DNA of 64,000 bases, taken from NCBI GenBank assembly GCA_945859605.1, contig OX243814.1, forward strand, positions 17,828,387 to 17,892,386, given 5' to 3'. The notes under the pieces are model-generated. The model was given only the letters and a program-made list of their open reading frames with translations, did not search any database and had not been told where the DNA came from. Each line of letters begins with the position of its first letter. Positions within the stretch are counted from its first letter, which is position 1. Shown one piece after another: positions 1 through 11,310 of the stretch. Made by a program: the position numbers and the translations under genes. The DNA comes from Lumbricus rubellus (Eukaryota; Annelida; Clitellata; Crassiclitellata; Lumbricidae).

Positions 1-142
1 GTTCGTGTTTCTCAATTAAGGCCTGCATTTGGGCTTCCTGGCGCTCCATAAATTCTTCAACAGTGCACAATACTATTTGGGAGGGGGTTGTCTCTTCTTC
101 CTCCCCTTCACTAACTTCCTCTTTTGAATTATTACTTGACAT
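1..142 (-). CDS. Partial acidic ORF at window edge, possible retrotransposon gag start
   Basis: Reading the minus strand from an ATG at 142-140, 47 codons stay open to the window edge. The peptide starts MSSNNSKEEVSEGEEEE and continues into a Gln/Glu/Met-rich, probably helical stretch (EEFMERQEAQMQALIEKHE). An acidic N-terminus followed by a coiled-coil-like segment is common at the start of Ty3/gypsy-type gag proteins. An LTR-like region with a plausible primer-binding site lies upstream. No zinc knuckle or enzyme domain is visible because the frame leaves the window, so the retrotransposon reading is an inference. Confidence 0.35.
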   Translation of the reverse strand, partial: MSSNNSKEEVSEGEEEETTPSQIVLCTVEEFMERQEAQMQALIEKHE

Positions 143-634
143 ATTGTTCAATGAGTAAGGACTTCTTAATAACTCTGATGAATTAAGAATTAAGCCTAAG
201 TATTCACCACATATCTTCAAGTTAAAGGTTTTAATCAACACAATTGCAAACACTTGACTATCGGTAATCAGTCAATGATATTTAAGCGAAAAAGAAATTA
301 ATCAGCATGATTATATTGCATTGATTTATGTAAATTCGAGAACATCTATCACTGTTTCGCAGACACGGTTTTCTTTCCGTGTGAGGCACTCGCTACCATC
401 TAATTAATTAACACTAATGAGTTAAGCCTAATCAGTTCTTCAATTAAGCACCACACGCAATGCGACCAATTATAATTGTCTATTCTAGCGATATTCACTG
501 CGAAACATTATTTATAATAATTTCTCATTTAAGCTTCTCGGTTCCACAGCAATATGAAATTTAAGGGGATACTTCTCTGCACTCCAGATAATAATTTCAG
601 TAAACGTTGACCACGGAGATACCAGTCACCAAAT

Positions 635-1190
635 TGACCACCAGAAGAAATGAAACGGCGGAAGAATTTCAACTTCCAAAGTATGACAAATATTCTTCAA
701 AACGGTTTTCAGACACCCTGGTCTCGTCAATATGAAGGCCCAATTTCTTGGCTGCACGGCAGAAATTCAATTACTAGTTTCTTCGAGTAAATTTGGATCG
801 CAATCTTATTCGATTTCTACCACAATTTCAACGATTCGAGCACAGAGGTGTTGCTTCGTCAACCGCCACCGTCTGTCTGAAGGTTTCAGTCCTTCCAGCC
901 AATCACAGGCCACATCCGGGACTCGTCGGAGTCACGGGATCAAGGGGGATCCAATGAAACCTGTTGCGTTGCCGCCGGACTAAAAATAGAGTGGCATAAT
1001 GAGCTGTTCTCCCAGAATAAATAATAATACACCGGAGGTCGCTCTAAAACGCGGCTACACCACCGGAGACCGACCGAAGGTTTGATGTTAAGGCCGAAAT
1101 TCGATTAGGCCGCAAATTTATAAAGGCCGTAAAATTATTAAGGAATTATTAACGATCCAACTTTTCACGATCGTTACAATATTATCCACA
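635..1190 (-). mobile_element. Possible 5' LTR with adjacent primer-binding site (tentative)
   Basis: On the minus strand this stretch could run from TGTGGATAATAT (near 1190; TGTAACGATCG near 1178 is an alternative start) to a TCA at 635. ATTTGGTGACTGGTATC follows at once, resembling the TGGTGAC-type primer-binding sites of LTR elements. A TATA-like TTTATAAATT lies near 1118-1127. The gag-like ORF begins about 490 nt further along in the same direction. The partner LTR would lie outside the window, so neither terminal identity nor target duplication can be checked. Confidence 0.25.
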
Positions 1191-2671
1191 GAAACCGTTT
1201 TGAACGATGCTCGAGTCATGATGTCTCTCCTCCGCCATGCTATAACCATGCAATCCTCCGTATACGGTGTCCAAAAACAAATACGTATATGCTACAGCAA
1301 CACGGCCAGAAAGCCGTACGAACAGAGTGAGACACACAGAGACTGTCAGAGAGTGTATACACTATATACACATTATTATGATTTCGCTGTTATTGGCAAA
1401 ACAGTCTAGGCCTACTACTATATATACTTTGACCGACTGCAGCTCATTACAAAGAAAAAACGAAAACGATTCTCATGAGATGTTGCTGTCTATTATCGTT
1501 TCGATGTCGAACAACAGTAGATCACTCGATTGAATAGACTCAATCGAGTAAAGAAGAACAATGTATAGCTCTTTAATAATAGTCTTAAAGAGCACACAAG
1601 GGATTACGACATGATTGTCTTTTTATTGGCTATTCAGAGGTTTTTGGAGCATGGCATCAAGGCATGTAGCTCCGTCGAATTTACTGACGGTGGGAAAAAG
1701 GCTTCGTGTTACATGAACCGAATTCCAGATACCTGCCTTTAGAGAGGACGATTGTTTGCCTCCTTTATCATGCAGATTAGGCATTTGGCTGCTGAGGCGG
1801 GAGGAATCCTAGTCGCTCGACTCTTTGCAAAGACGGTTGCAGCCAGTTTCTGTCTTTATCATTCTGGCAGGTCCAAGACAATTGTGTTGGGCGATGTTAG
1901 TTGGGTCACCATGGGGACTGGTTTGATGGAAGCGGAAAAGAGTGAGAGGTTGCAGATACACAGACAGCAGTGGAACAAGAGAGACGGAGTGTTCACAAAG
2001 AAACGGAAGCAACGAGATGGAAAAGAGGAGAAAGAAATATAAAAAGAAATATTATATAGGCCTCTACGGGAATTGGACAGAGAAAGAAATTCACAAACCT
2101 TTTCCTCCGCTTTCACAACCGCATGACTAATTTTTTGACGCTGCAGTGAACATCTTTGACAGATTACGTTCACACAAGAAACGAGCTTTCTTCATAGAAA
2201 TACAAACGCCTACAGACACGCGATAAAAGCACTTCTGTTTTCATTGACTAATTTAGTAAGGGTATACAGGACGTATAATTATTATAGACTCTAATGTGTT
2301 AAATATCGGCTGGAGATAAACCCAATGTTAAAAAAACAAGACTTTTCAAATACAAACGCTCGCACTCGTCTTTCGCCCATGCGTTATACAGCATTGCATG
2401 CAACAGTCCTGTGCTTAAAGTAATTTCGAGTATAAATTGGACGATCCGAATTGCTAACATACTTACATGATGTCAGAAGACGTATCTCCGACGTTTTTGA
2501 CGTAACTGACTCAGCACTTCGACTCACCAGATCTTACTAATTGATTTCTAAACTTATGCTTCAGGCTGTATATTAATTATTTTATGCTATATAAAGTCTT
2601 TCTCCTGCAATCCGTGAAGATATGCTCCGACACTTCTTCTTATACGTCATCTCAAACCAATTGCACTGTCT
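1191..2671. other. Non-coding stretch with two small perfect hairpins
   Basis: No coding exon is recognised. Overlapping short frames at 1752-2173 lack family features. Two perfect hairpins lie 18 bp apart: arms ACTCGATTGA/TCAATCGAGT with a 6-nt loop (1524-1549) and arms GCTCTTTAA/TTAAAGAGC with an 8-nt loop (1568-1593). Confidence 0.4.
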
Positions 2672-2965
2672 CAAGGCCGCAGCCAGGGAGTGTTTTGGGT
2701 GTTTGAACACCCTCCCCCTCAAATTAAATATCGTAAAAATTAAATAATGCATGCATTTGCTGGCTCATGATGTAGGAACTACAGTGTTTAATGTAACTTC
2801 GAGCAGAAAATAGTCGAAAATCGCGGGAAATTGTGTTTTTGCACCGCGGTAAAAGTATTACGAGCCAAAAACGTTTTTTAATAGGTCGTCAGAAAATTTC
2901 GCCCAGAAGAAAAAGTCGGGAAAACACCCCCCCCCCCCCCAAGTAGAATCCTGGCTACGGCCTTG
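2672..2965. mobile_element. Non-autonomous hAT-like MITE, 294 bp, 8-bp TSD
   Basis: Terminal inverted repeats CAAGGCCGCAGCCAGG (left) and the complement of CCTGGCTACGGCCTTG (right) differ at one position. CACTGTCT flanks both sides (2664-2671 and 2966-2973). An 8-bp target duplication with short TIRs starting CA is typical of the hAT superfamily. The inside has no ORF and carries a run of 14 C next to the right end. Confidence 0.8.
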
Positions 2966-2983
2966 CACTGTCTAGTATCGTAG

Positions 2984-3060
2984 AGCCCATCCATCCATCC
3001 ACCCATCCATTCGTCCATCCATGATCCATCCATCAATCCATCCAGCCTCCAACCATGGGT
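2984..3060. repeat. (CCAT)n microsatellite, imperfect
   Basis: Tandem CCATCCATCCA units with interruptions. The reverse strand reads as Met/Asp/Gly/Trp-rich peptide, which is not coding. Confidence 0.8.
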
Positions 3061-3699
3061 TATATCCATCTTACACACTCACCTCTGACCTTAAGTTGCG
3101 AACTGGCTTAGAACGCACGTTCTTAGATCAATCATATTATAGACAGATGACGTGCTTTGCGCGATAGTATAAGTGTATGAATATAAGTTATATAAATATA
3201 TGAATAAATATATATATATATATATAATATATATATATATGAATATAATAAGTATATAAATGTCAGATACATTGACTATGATTATATTCTCAGAATTATT
3301 ATTTTATAGTAGCGAGTGTGTTTTATTGGTTGCGTTTCATCATCATATGCTGCAGCAGTAATAGATGATGCTACTTTGCTTTTTGTGATGCTGCAGTTGA
3401 CAGAGTGCGTGTGTGTTATATATGGTGCGTGTAAGTGCTACAGCGTTGGAATGAGGTGCAAATCGATGCGGTCCTTGCAGTGAGGCCTATTAGACCGAAG
3501 AGACGAGAGAGAGAGAGATAGATGTGACTGAGTGGCTGCAGTAGTTCAATACGTTGGACACATCGCGATGGTTGATTGTATGTGTGTACCGTGTACGGTG
3601 TATTATACGCTGCGGTGCATTAGACGCTGCAACATTGCAACCAAGGACGGAGCAAGCCAGGCGGATGAGATGAAAGATCTCTTTTTCTTCCACGCTCAA
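3061..3699. other. Non-coding AT-rich spacer
   Basis: Contains an imperfect (TA)n tract near 3196-3240 and a short GA-rich patch near 3503-3520. No gene-like frame was recognised. Confidence 0.4.
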
Positions 3700-3704
3700 C
3701 CCTT

Positions 3705-3803
3705 CTTTCTCTGTCTATGTCTCTTTCTCTTTCTCTGTTTCTGTCTCTGTCTCTGTCTCTTTCTCTGTTTCTGTCTCTTTCTCTGTCTCTGTCTCTGTCT
3801 CTG

Positions 3804-3840
<37 letters not shown>

Positions 3841-3900
3841 CTTGCTCTGTCCTGGTCTCTGTCTCTGTCTCTCTCTGTCTCTCTCACTCTCACACCCACA
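3705..3900. repeat. TCTCTG/TCTGTC pyrimidine microsatellite
   Basis: Almost uninterrupted CTCTGT/CTCTTT units. All six overlapping frames here (Ser/Leu/Cys-rich on plus, Arg/Glu/Asp-rich on minus) are repeat artefacts. Confidence 0.95.
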
Positions 3901-4130
3901 CACACTTCCTCGTTTATCTAGTACTCTGTCTCCGTCTCTCTGTCCTGGTCTCTGTCTCTCTTTCTCTCGCCTACAACCCATATCTATATGCCTACATAGA
4001 ACATAGTTAATATATACAATAACGAAAGTTAAAGTGACGCTAACCAAATTCAGCGATGCTTCTAAATGTAACAGTCACATTATATGTATAGTATAATACA
4101 CAAATGAACGTAGTATAATTATTTTATATA

Positions 4131-4170
4131 CACTGTGTCCGGATAAAAAGGGACCCATTTTGTAAATATA
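4131..4170. mobile_element. Solo end of a Tc1/mariner-like element
   Basis: CACTGTGTCCGGATAAAAAG next to TATA resembles the terminus of the foldback element at 51717-52476, which starts CACTGTGTCCGCGTTAAAGT. No matching opposite end was found nearby, so this is a truncated relic. Confidence 0.4.
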
Positions 4171-4209
4171 AAAATAAATAGTAAATATTCATATATTTTT
4201 AAAATTCAA

Positions 4210-4370
4210 GCACCTGGATGAATTGATGAACTAATGGATGTATGGATGGATGAATGGATGGATTGTGGATGGAAGAATGCATGAATGGAAGGAAGAATGG
4301 GTGGCTGGATGGATGAATGGATGATGGACGGATGGACGGACGAACAGACAGATATATTATGGATAGATGG
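4210..4370. repeat. GGAT/GAAT tetranucleotide array, degenerate
   Basis: Repeated TGGATGGATGAATGGATGGA-type units with drift. Related in sequence to the CCAT array at 3 kb. Confidence 0.8.
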
Positions 4371-4835
4371 ATATGTAGAACATAAGCGAGTTGGCTATAT
4401 AGAGAGAAAGTTTGAAGAGAATAAGAGGAAGAGGATGATAGACCAACTGTGTGCGAAGTAAAGATATGAAATAGGAGTCCTCACAACAGTTCAATCAAAG
4501 GAAATAGAAAATAGTTTTCTCTTCCTACTCGTAGAAAGAAAATTGCAAGAGCAAGAAGGGGAAGACGGTGAAGAAAGATGAGGAAGAAGATTAATTAAGG
4601 ACGATAAAGATGTTGACGAGAATGAAAAGAGAAATAATATATGGAGAAGACAAAGTATACGCGGTATTGATTGTGTTTTCCATTAAATTTTTGCCTCCAT
4701 CCATTCGTCAATATACGTATAAATGGACGACGATGGAAATTCGAGACACTGGAATCGTGTATTGTTCTTTCCAGAGGAAAACAGACGACAGACTGCCACT
4801 CAACGTTTCAACTGTCTATTTATGGCTCTGCAGTC

Positions 4836-5245
4836 TCTGTGGATCTGTGTGTCTCTGTCTCTGCTCCGTCTGTTTCTGCCTGTGTGTGTGTTTGTCTGTC
4901 TGTCTCTCTATGTCTCTGTCTATCTTTCTTTTCAGTGACTGTAGGCCTATCTTTCTCTCTTCGGTCTTCCCTTTAGCTTCGTGCGTGCATGCAACTGTCT
5001 GTCTGTCTCTCTGTCTTTCTCTCTGTCTCTGTCTGTCTCTGTCTGTCTCTTCTGTCTCTGTCTGTCTCTGTCTGTCTGTCTCTGTATGTCTGTCTCTGTC
5101 TGTCTCTGTCTGTCTCTCTCTGTCTCTCTCTGTCTGTCTGTCTCTGTCTCTCTCTGTCTCTGTCTGTCTCTGTCTCTGTCTATTTCTGTCTGTCTGTCTG
5201 TGCCTCTCTGTCTCTGTCTGTGTCTCTCTCTCTTTCTCCTCTGTT
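4836..5245. repeat. TCTG/TCTC pyrimidine microsatellite
   Basis: About 400 bp of CTGTCTGTCTCTGTCTCT-type units. The 216-codon plus-strand frame through it is Ser/Leu/Val/Cys low complexity and is not taken as a gene. Confidence 0.95.
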
Positions 5246-6840
5246 TACAATAAAGGATGACTTATGCATCTACGTGCCTTCATTATATTCATATGAACGA
5301 CACCCGTGAGCATTCGTGTAATATACTGCTCGGCTACCATCATTACATAGATTCGTGTAATCTAAATTTACTGTTAGTAGTGATTTTGACAAACGATGCA
5401 CACAAATAAGTGTGTGTCAATTGTCGAAAGAAAAGACTGAAATTTGCCTTGACCCAAGCGAACTATAGATTTCTTTATACGGATGACTATCGGGTACCGA
5501 AACATACGCAGCACTCCTGGTTTTCTAATGACGAAACCAGCCTTAACCATACCGACCCACACGACGCCTAACCTGATCTTAACCGACGTCTAACCTGACT
5601 CTAATCGACCATCACGACGCCAGTAAACTTACGCACTACTCTCCTTAAGTCCCTGATGCTAAAGTTATATTGAAAGAACCGCATAAACAACGTTTCTGAA
5701 AGTCTTGAAGCGGTTTTAGAAATCTGGAGCACGATGCAATGTCATCCTTAGTCTATAATATTGGTGAAGAGCAAAGGAGGCACATTCGACATAATATCGA
5801 TGAACAACAACTCATATGATTAATATTCGGATTATACTCAGCGAAACTAAATAGCCAAACAAACCCAGTTATATGAATCCTCCTTGCGCTATATCAACTC
5901 ACTTCACAAACTGCGTATAATATGAGTTTGCCTTTGTAGCCTGTATCACATATCCTTGTAGATCTAGTCTATAAATATTATAGATTGGACCCACAAGGAT
6001 TTGTGCTGGAAACAAAGAGAGAAACCGACATACAGACAGACAGAAAGACAGACAGATAGACGGATAGACAAGCGGACAGCTGAGGAAAGTCGATTTAGGC
6101 TAATGATATCGTTATCCAGCAAAAAATGTTTTCGTTGTTTCAATGGTATACATGATACACGTAGCACGTATAGGTCGTATAGGTCGGTGTGGAACAATGC
6201 GGATAATTAATAGGACAAACGGTATGGCCATTTCATTATTTAAACCTAATTTTCTTACATATAAAGATATCATGAATATAAACGAGCCTAACATAAATGT
6301 TAATATGTCGTGCATATTCATTATGATGACGATATCATATTAGGATTTTATTGTAATAATAAATATGCATGATGCAGTGCGTTTGCAGGCGGTTCAATAA
6401 AGTACATACTTACTTACCTACTTACTTACTTAACAGTCTATGTTTCGAGAGGCAGTCTATAAATTTTTTAATACGATGCGATTGTCTGTGACGTCATTTG
6501 AGGTCTTTCTAATTTTATGACGTCAACAGATGCAAATCATTTGAACTCATCCGTTAATAATGGCAACTATTAGAGACAGAAAGAAAATTTCGACTCAGAA
6601 AGGATTAAAATAAGTGGATCGTTAAATATTTGACTGTGATCACCAGTGTGTTGGTTGTCAAAGGTGTGTACAAACTGTACAATGTACCACTTTGGTCTTC
6701 GTTGTACGAGGTCAGACTGGAGCGTCAGAGTGAGTAACCAGCTACACTCATCCTCAGATCTTTGCCTGCTGTTTTTGATCTTTTGCCGAATCGATGACGA
6801 CACATTCAAAGCATTTTCTTTCATGTAAGTCTCATGAGCA
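5246..6840. other. Non-coding spacer with an inverted minisatellite relic
   Basis: No exon recognised. Around 5480-5620 there are units of the type AACCTGACTCTAATCGACC. In inverted orientation these match the GTCGTGAGGGTCGGTTAGG minisatellite at 6860-6995. A short CAGA-rich patch lies near 6033-6070. Confidence 0.4.
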
Positions 6841-7013
6841 TAACTATAGTGTCGGGGACTAGAGTGTCATTTAGGGTCAGGTTAAGCGTCGTGAGGATCG
6901 GTTAGGGCTCAGGTTAAGCGTCGTGAGGGTCGGTTAGGTCAGATTAGGAGTCATGAGGGTCGGCTTGGGTTAGGATTAGGTTAGTGTCGCCATTCGGCCC
7001 CCGATACTAGTTT
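6841..7013. mobile_element. MITE-like element filled with about 37-bp minisatellite units
   Basis: The ends are roughly inverted: AACTATAGTGTCGGGG on the left, and AACTAGTATCGGGGGC as the reverse complement of the right end. Between them are about three units of GGTTAAGCGTCGTGAGGGTC type. The termini are imperfect and no target duplication was identified. Confidence 0.4.
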
Positions 7014-7400
7014 ATTATTGATTTACAAATGCTTACTTCTGGCCGGGATATTGGCAAAAACCTTAGGGGGAGTTTTATGGCCCACCCTGTAGGCCTATGC
7101 AAGTCGAATTTAATAATTTTTACTTCCGTAAGACCGTAACTTACTGTCCGCTCAAGACATTTAGTTATTTCTAGTTATCCGCCCAAGTTGGCCCAACTAT
7201 CTCTTGAATGCAGCGAAAATCTACTTGTTGCTAGATGTATCATTGTTGCAACACAATGAATAACGATTGCTAATTGATTGATCTTAATAAGCGATTGCGC
7301 CCCTATCAGGCAATTACGTAAGAAGTCAGGAATTGGATTTTTTTTTAATGCATTGCAACTAAAGAGAGCAACGCGTTCGCCAAAGTAACTGAGGTATGAG

Positions 7401-7675
7401 CATGGGCGTCCGCAGCGGGGCGCAAGTGCGCCCCCTGGATTTTTCGCATAGTTGCACATAAATATAGATTATTTGATTGTGATTGTTACAACGCGATTTT
7501 CAACATGATGTTGGACCTATTTATTTTTCTTTGGGTGCATAAGGTAGCCTATAGGTAGGCTTTAGGATTCTCTCGTGGTAATTTGGAAATTCAAACTGTC
7601 ACCCATTAAATTTAGACCATGTGACAATTATTTAAAAGTTTGCGCCCCCCTAAAACATTCCTGTGGACGCCCATG
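7401..7675. mobile_element. 275-bp element with CATGGGCGTCCRCAG inverted ends
   Basis: Left end CATGGGCGTCCGCAG and right end CTGTGGACGCCCATG are inverted repeats with one mismatch. GTATGAG occurs just left (7394-7400) and four bases beyond the right end, so a target duplication is possible but not exact. No ORF inside. Superfamily not assigned. Confidence 0.6.
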
Positions 7676-7914
7676 GACCGTATGAGAATCCCAAGCGTTT
7701 ACCTCAGACCTTAACGATGTCTATCGGTAGGCAGATTTATTAATATAGCGCATTAATAGCCTATCTATGCATTTGTATCATACACTTAATATAGGATTAT
7801 ATGACGTCAGTGGACTAAGTTCGGCTTTCAAGCAAAATAATTGCTTATATCATGAAGCCACAGCTTATTCCAGACAGCAGAATTGCTTTGTCTCACAGCT
7901 GCTCAAATATGCTC

Positions 7915-8175
7915 CGTATATATATAATTTATATATATAATTTTTATATATATGGAGCAAAACAAGGCGAAGTCAACAGACTGTATATAATATGGATATA
8001 ATATATATATGCCTATAATATTCATATAGGCCTATATATATAGGTCTACAGTCTGTTGATTGCACCTTGTTTCAACAGACTGTATGTATATGAATATAAC
8101 ATATTATATATATATATGTATATAAAACTATATATATATATATAATACAGTCTGTTGCCTGTGCCTTGTTTTGGG
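7915..8175. repeat. AT-rich foldback region with repeated CAACAGACTGTA motif
   Basis: AAACAAGGCGAAGTCAACAG followed by ACTGTAT (from about 7950) recurs inverted as TACAGTCTGTTGATTGCACC then TTGTTT (about 8047-8072). It appears again as ACAGTCTGTTGCCTGTGCC (about 8150). (TA)n tracts separate the copies, so large hairpins can form. Confidence 0.7.
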
Positions 8176-8435
8176 ATAAAGCCACTAAAATTATCGGTCC
8201 GATTACTATGGTTCAGCGACAAAAGTCATGTCATACGAATTGCATGGAAATTACGAGAGAGAGACAGTGTGCAGCCGGTATTCTTCCCATCTGCCGTCTC
8301 TTTATTTCCGATAAAAGCCTTCTGCTTCTGAAAGCCAGGCTTAAAATTATTTAATTCCGGACAATGGTAACGTGACCTTGTTTACGTTGTTGGTTTCTCC
8401 GGTGGAGACGCTGTTGCCATGGTTACTATCAATAG

Positions 8436-8625
8436 CAGGGATTTTAAAGGAATTTTAAGAATTGCGAAACCCCTTCTTTCCCTTCCAGTTTCTCCATGGT
8501 AAATTATCCCAGTCAAATGCAAAGACCTTTTAAAACCATTTTCACTGCACAGAAATGCCTCCATAACTGCGCAAATTAATTCAGAACTGAACATTTTTGT
8601 GTACAACTGCACGTTAAAAACCCTG
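8436..8625 (-). mobile_element. hAT-like MITE family A, copy 3
   Basis: This is the reverse orientation of the family at 21316-21511 and 50795-50995, sharing GTGCAGTTGTACACAAAA-type sequence. Ends are CAGGG...CCCTG. Flanks ATCAATAG (8428-8435) and ATCAATAA (8626-8633) form an 8-bp target duplication with one mismatch. No coding capacity. Confidence 0.8.
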
Positions 8626-8686
8626 ATCAATAACATTTGAAATCACGATTTACTGGTTCACTAAGTAAGGAAAAATACTCTGCTGT

Positions 8687-8843
8687 AAATCATGAAAGAA
8701 ATGCACAGGGTTAGCCAAACCAGTAAAAAAATAGGAAACCTCGAAGTAGATTGAGTAGACTATAATCAATCTCCTTTGTGTTTTTCTTTTTCTTTTACTG
8801 TTTTGGCTAACCCTGTGTAGCCTATATATGTCCTTCATGATAC
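8687..8843. repeat. Foldback (hairpin) MITE-like repeat
   Basis: CACAGGGTTAGCCAAACCAG (8703-8722) is matched by the complement of a right-hand copy ending GGCTAACCCTGTG (to about 8818). Outside these, ATCATGAAAG and CTTCATGAT extend the pairing. The spacer between the arms is only about 60 nt. Confidence 0.7.
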
Positions 8844-9329
8844 ATCATCCAGTTAATGATTCACAACACTCTTTGCATCCACGCTCACACAACCTTGAAA
8901 TTCCACGTTCTGACTTTCTCGCAAGAAGAAAGGGTATCATTACTAGTATGCTTTACACTTATTAACATTTGTTTTTCATTACTTTTTATTTATATTATAT
9001 TTTTATCAGTACTTCTATGAGTTAGGCCTATATTGCATTATATTTGTCGATGACCCGTTTCACGTTTGCAAATGGAGTAATAAGGGCTAGACTTATTTAT
9101 ATAAGCTTAGGCCTACTCACGTACATACTTATATGCTTACTTACTTACTTATTTCTTCTATTCATCCTCTTTGCACTCGTCTTCTTCGCATTCTTCTTCT
9201 TTATGCATATAAGGCCCACATAGATAGGCTAGATGTTCTAACGCAATCACTAAGTTGTGACACATACACCTCAAGTGCGCTACCGTGCATTCTTTCAGTA
9301 GAGACCGTTAGCAATGTTACAAATAACAC
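8844..9329. other. Non-coding spacer
   Basis: AT-rich sequence with two TAGGCCTA-type octamers and a short TTAC repeat. No gene or mobile element recognised. Confidence 0.4.
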
Positions 9330-9704
9330 TCGAAAAAGCTCTCCCTCTTCCTCCTCTTCCTTCTCCTCCTCCTCCTCCTTCTTCTTCTTTTCCTCCTCCT
9401 CCCCTTCTCATTCTCCTCCTTCTTCTTTCCCTCCTCCTTTTCATCCTTCTCCTCCTTTTCCTGCTCCTTCTCCTCCTGCTCCTCCTCCTTCTTCTCGTCT
9501 TCGTCGTCGTCCTCCTCCTTATGCTACTCCTCCTCCCTTTCCTCTTCGTTCCTCCCCTCCTCCTCCTCCTTCTCCTACTTCTCCTCCTTTTCCTTCTTTT
9601 CCTCCTCGTCCCCTTCTCCTCCTTCTTCTTCTCCTCCTTCTCCTTCTCTTCCTCCTCCTTCTCCTCCTCCTTCTCCTCCTCCTTCTCCTCCTTCTTCTCT
9701 TTCT
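9330..9704. repeat. (TCC)n/(TTC)n polypyrimidine tract, about 370 bp
   Basis: Nearly pure CTCCTCCTTCTTC-type sequence, able to form triplex (H-DNA). Frames through it are Pro/Ser/Leu-rich on plus and poly-Arg/Gly on minus, and are not genes. Confidence 0.95.
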
Positions 9705-9712
9705 AACTTGTT

Positions 9713-10610
9713 CAGTGACGTAACTAGCGTTGGGCTTGGGGGGGCTTAAGCCCTCCCAAACGAAGCTGAAGCCCCCCCAAATGAAATCAAGCCTTTGTAT
9801 GCTTACGGCTAATTTAAATAGACTACCGCATGGACGGCGTACATGCAGGTACGGACCGTAACGGACGACCGGCCATGACTGCCTAAAAATGGCTCCATTT
9901 GAGATCGACACAGCCAAAAATGCGCTCGTCGCTGGGGCTCCGCCCCAGACCCCGCTGGGGAGCTTACAGTAAAGACAAAACCTTTCTCTTTTACAGTAGC
10001 AGTTTCATTTTTTATTGTTATCCTGGTAGCTTGATCCTTGCGACACTGAAAAACGACTTATTCTTAAAGTTTTCGCGACTTTTCCGTTCACAAATAGCTG
10101 GCAAACAAGAGCCTAAAATGGCTCCATTTGAGGTCGACACAGCCAAAAATGCGCTGGTCGCTGGGGCTCCGCCCCAGACCCCTCTGGGGTGCTTACAGTA
10201 AAGACAAAACCTTTCTCTTTTACAGTAGCAGTTTCATTTTTTATTGTTATCCTGGTAGCTTGATCCTTGCGACACTGAAGAGCGACTTATTCTTAAAGTT
10301 TTCGCGACTTTTCCGTTCACAAATAGCTGGCAAACAAGAGCCTAAAAAGGCTCCATTTGAGGTCGACACAGCCAAAAATGCGCTGGTCGCTGGGGCTCCG
10401 CCCCAGACCCCGCTGGGGGAGCTTACGACGCTAGACCCCCTAGTCGGAACGGGCTTCGTGCCTTCGGCACTCGCAACTTCGCGCCTTCGGCGCCGCCACT
10501 CACGACCAATTACAATACAGCGTACTGGCACTTCCTTTTTACACTTTAAGCACTGGTCATGTACTTCAGGCTTAAGCCCCCCCAAACGAAAAATCCTAGT
10601 TACGTCCCTG
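9713..10610. mobile_element. Non-autonomous hAT-like element, 898 bp, perfect 8-bp TSD
   Basis: TIRs CAGTGACGTAACTAG (left) and CTAGTTACGTCCCTG (right, inverted) match at 14 of 15 positions. AACTTGTT flanks both ends exactly (9705-9712 and 10611-10618). Subterminal G/C runs plus GGCTTAAGCC mirror each other at both ends. The inside is a 229-bp tandem repeat and a pair of GC hairpins. There is no transposase, so the element must have relied on an autonomous relative. Confidence 0.85.
9891..10425. repeat. 229-bp tandem repeat, about 2.3 copies
   Basis: Units begin GGCTCCATTTGAG at 9891, 10120 and 10349, giving a period of exactly 229 bp. The third copy is partial. Each contains GCTGGGGCTCCGCCCCAGAC, a strong GC hairpin. 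The 169-codon frame at 10128-10637 spans the repeats and is not a gene. Confidence 0.9.
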
Positions 10611-10618
10611 AACTTGTT

Positions 10619-11016
10619 TCACCTTGCACTGACTTAATTAGTCATACTTCAGGCGATTCCGTTACACGGAGGCAGCGTTGCTATAGAAGTCTACAATTAC
10701 CTCATTCTTGCAACTCACCGGAGACCTGTAGACTTACCTTGGACTCTGTAAATCACTGTAAGCCCTGCTCAAACAAAGTCTTGCAATCGTCCTTCGAAAT
10801 CTCTTGCACATTCCTCAATTGCTGCCTCCCAACTGCCGCTCTAATCCGCCAACTATACTTGCCATGGGCAGCGGAATGCTGCAAATTGTTTTAAAGCAGA
10901 TAAAGCAGACCTTTGTAGGCCTACGCACGTTTACAGACTTAGCTCAATGATTAGCTCATGGTGCGAGAGGAAAGTAATAGGCTATATGATTATATATATA
11001 TATATATATATATATA
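10619..11016. other. Spacer and left (TA)n flank of the transposon
   Basis: No exon recognised. The final part (about 10990-11016) is a (TA)n tract that continues on the far side of the transposon at 14325. Confidence 0.4.
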
Positions 11017-11310
11017 TTAGGGTGGCAGTGAAATTTTTTTTCTGTTTTTTTAAAAGTGACACCTCCTTCATTTGTTCTCTGGCATCTAAAACTGAACCTG
11101 AAAAAGTTTTAACACAGCTGTTAAATATTTACTGGTTGCACCAGAGGATCAAAGTTTTTAATTATAGGCATAGGCATTACGCCGCATTAGGCAATGGGCA
11201 AATTGGCAATTGGGCAATGGGCATAGTGTTATTTATGTAAGAAATTATGCTGCTTACAGTCTTACACTAGTCTTACTGTCTTACACTTACACTTTACAAG
11301 TTTACAGTCA

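Noticed and set aside
3532..5260. Long Ser/Leu/Cys/Val frames (129-216 codons)
   Set aside because: They lie entirely on TCTG/TCTC microsatellite and have matching open frames on the opposite strand. Low complexity, no domain.
10128..10637. 169-codon ORF
   Set aside because: Spans two units of the 229-bp repeat inside a non-autonomous element, and the same peptide recurs in the neighbouring unit.
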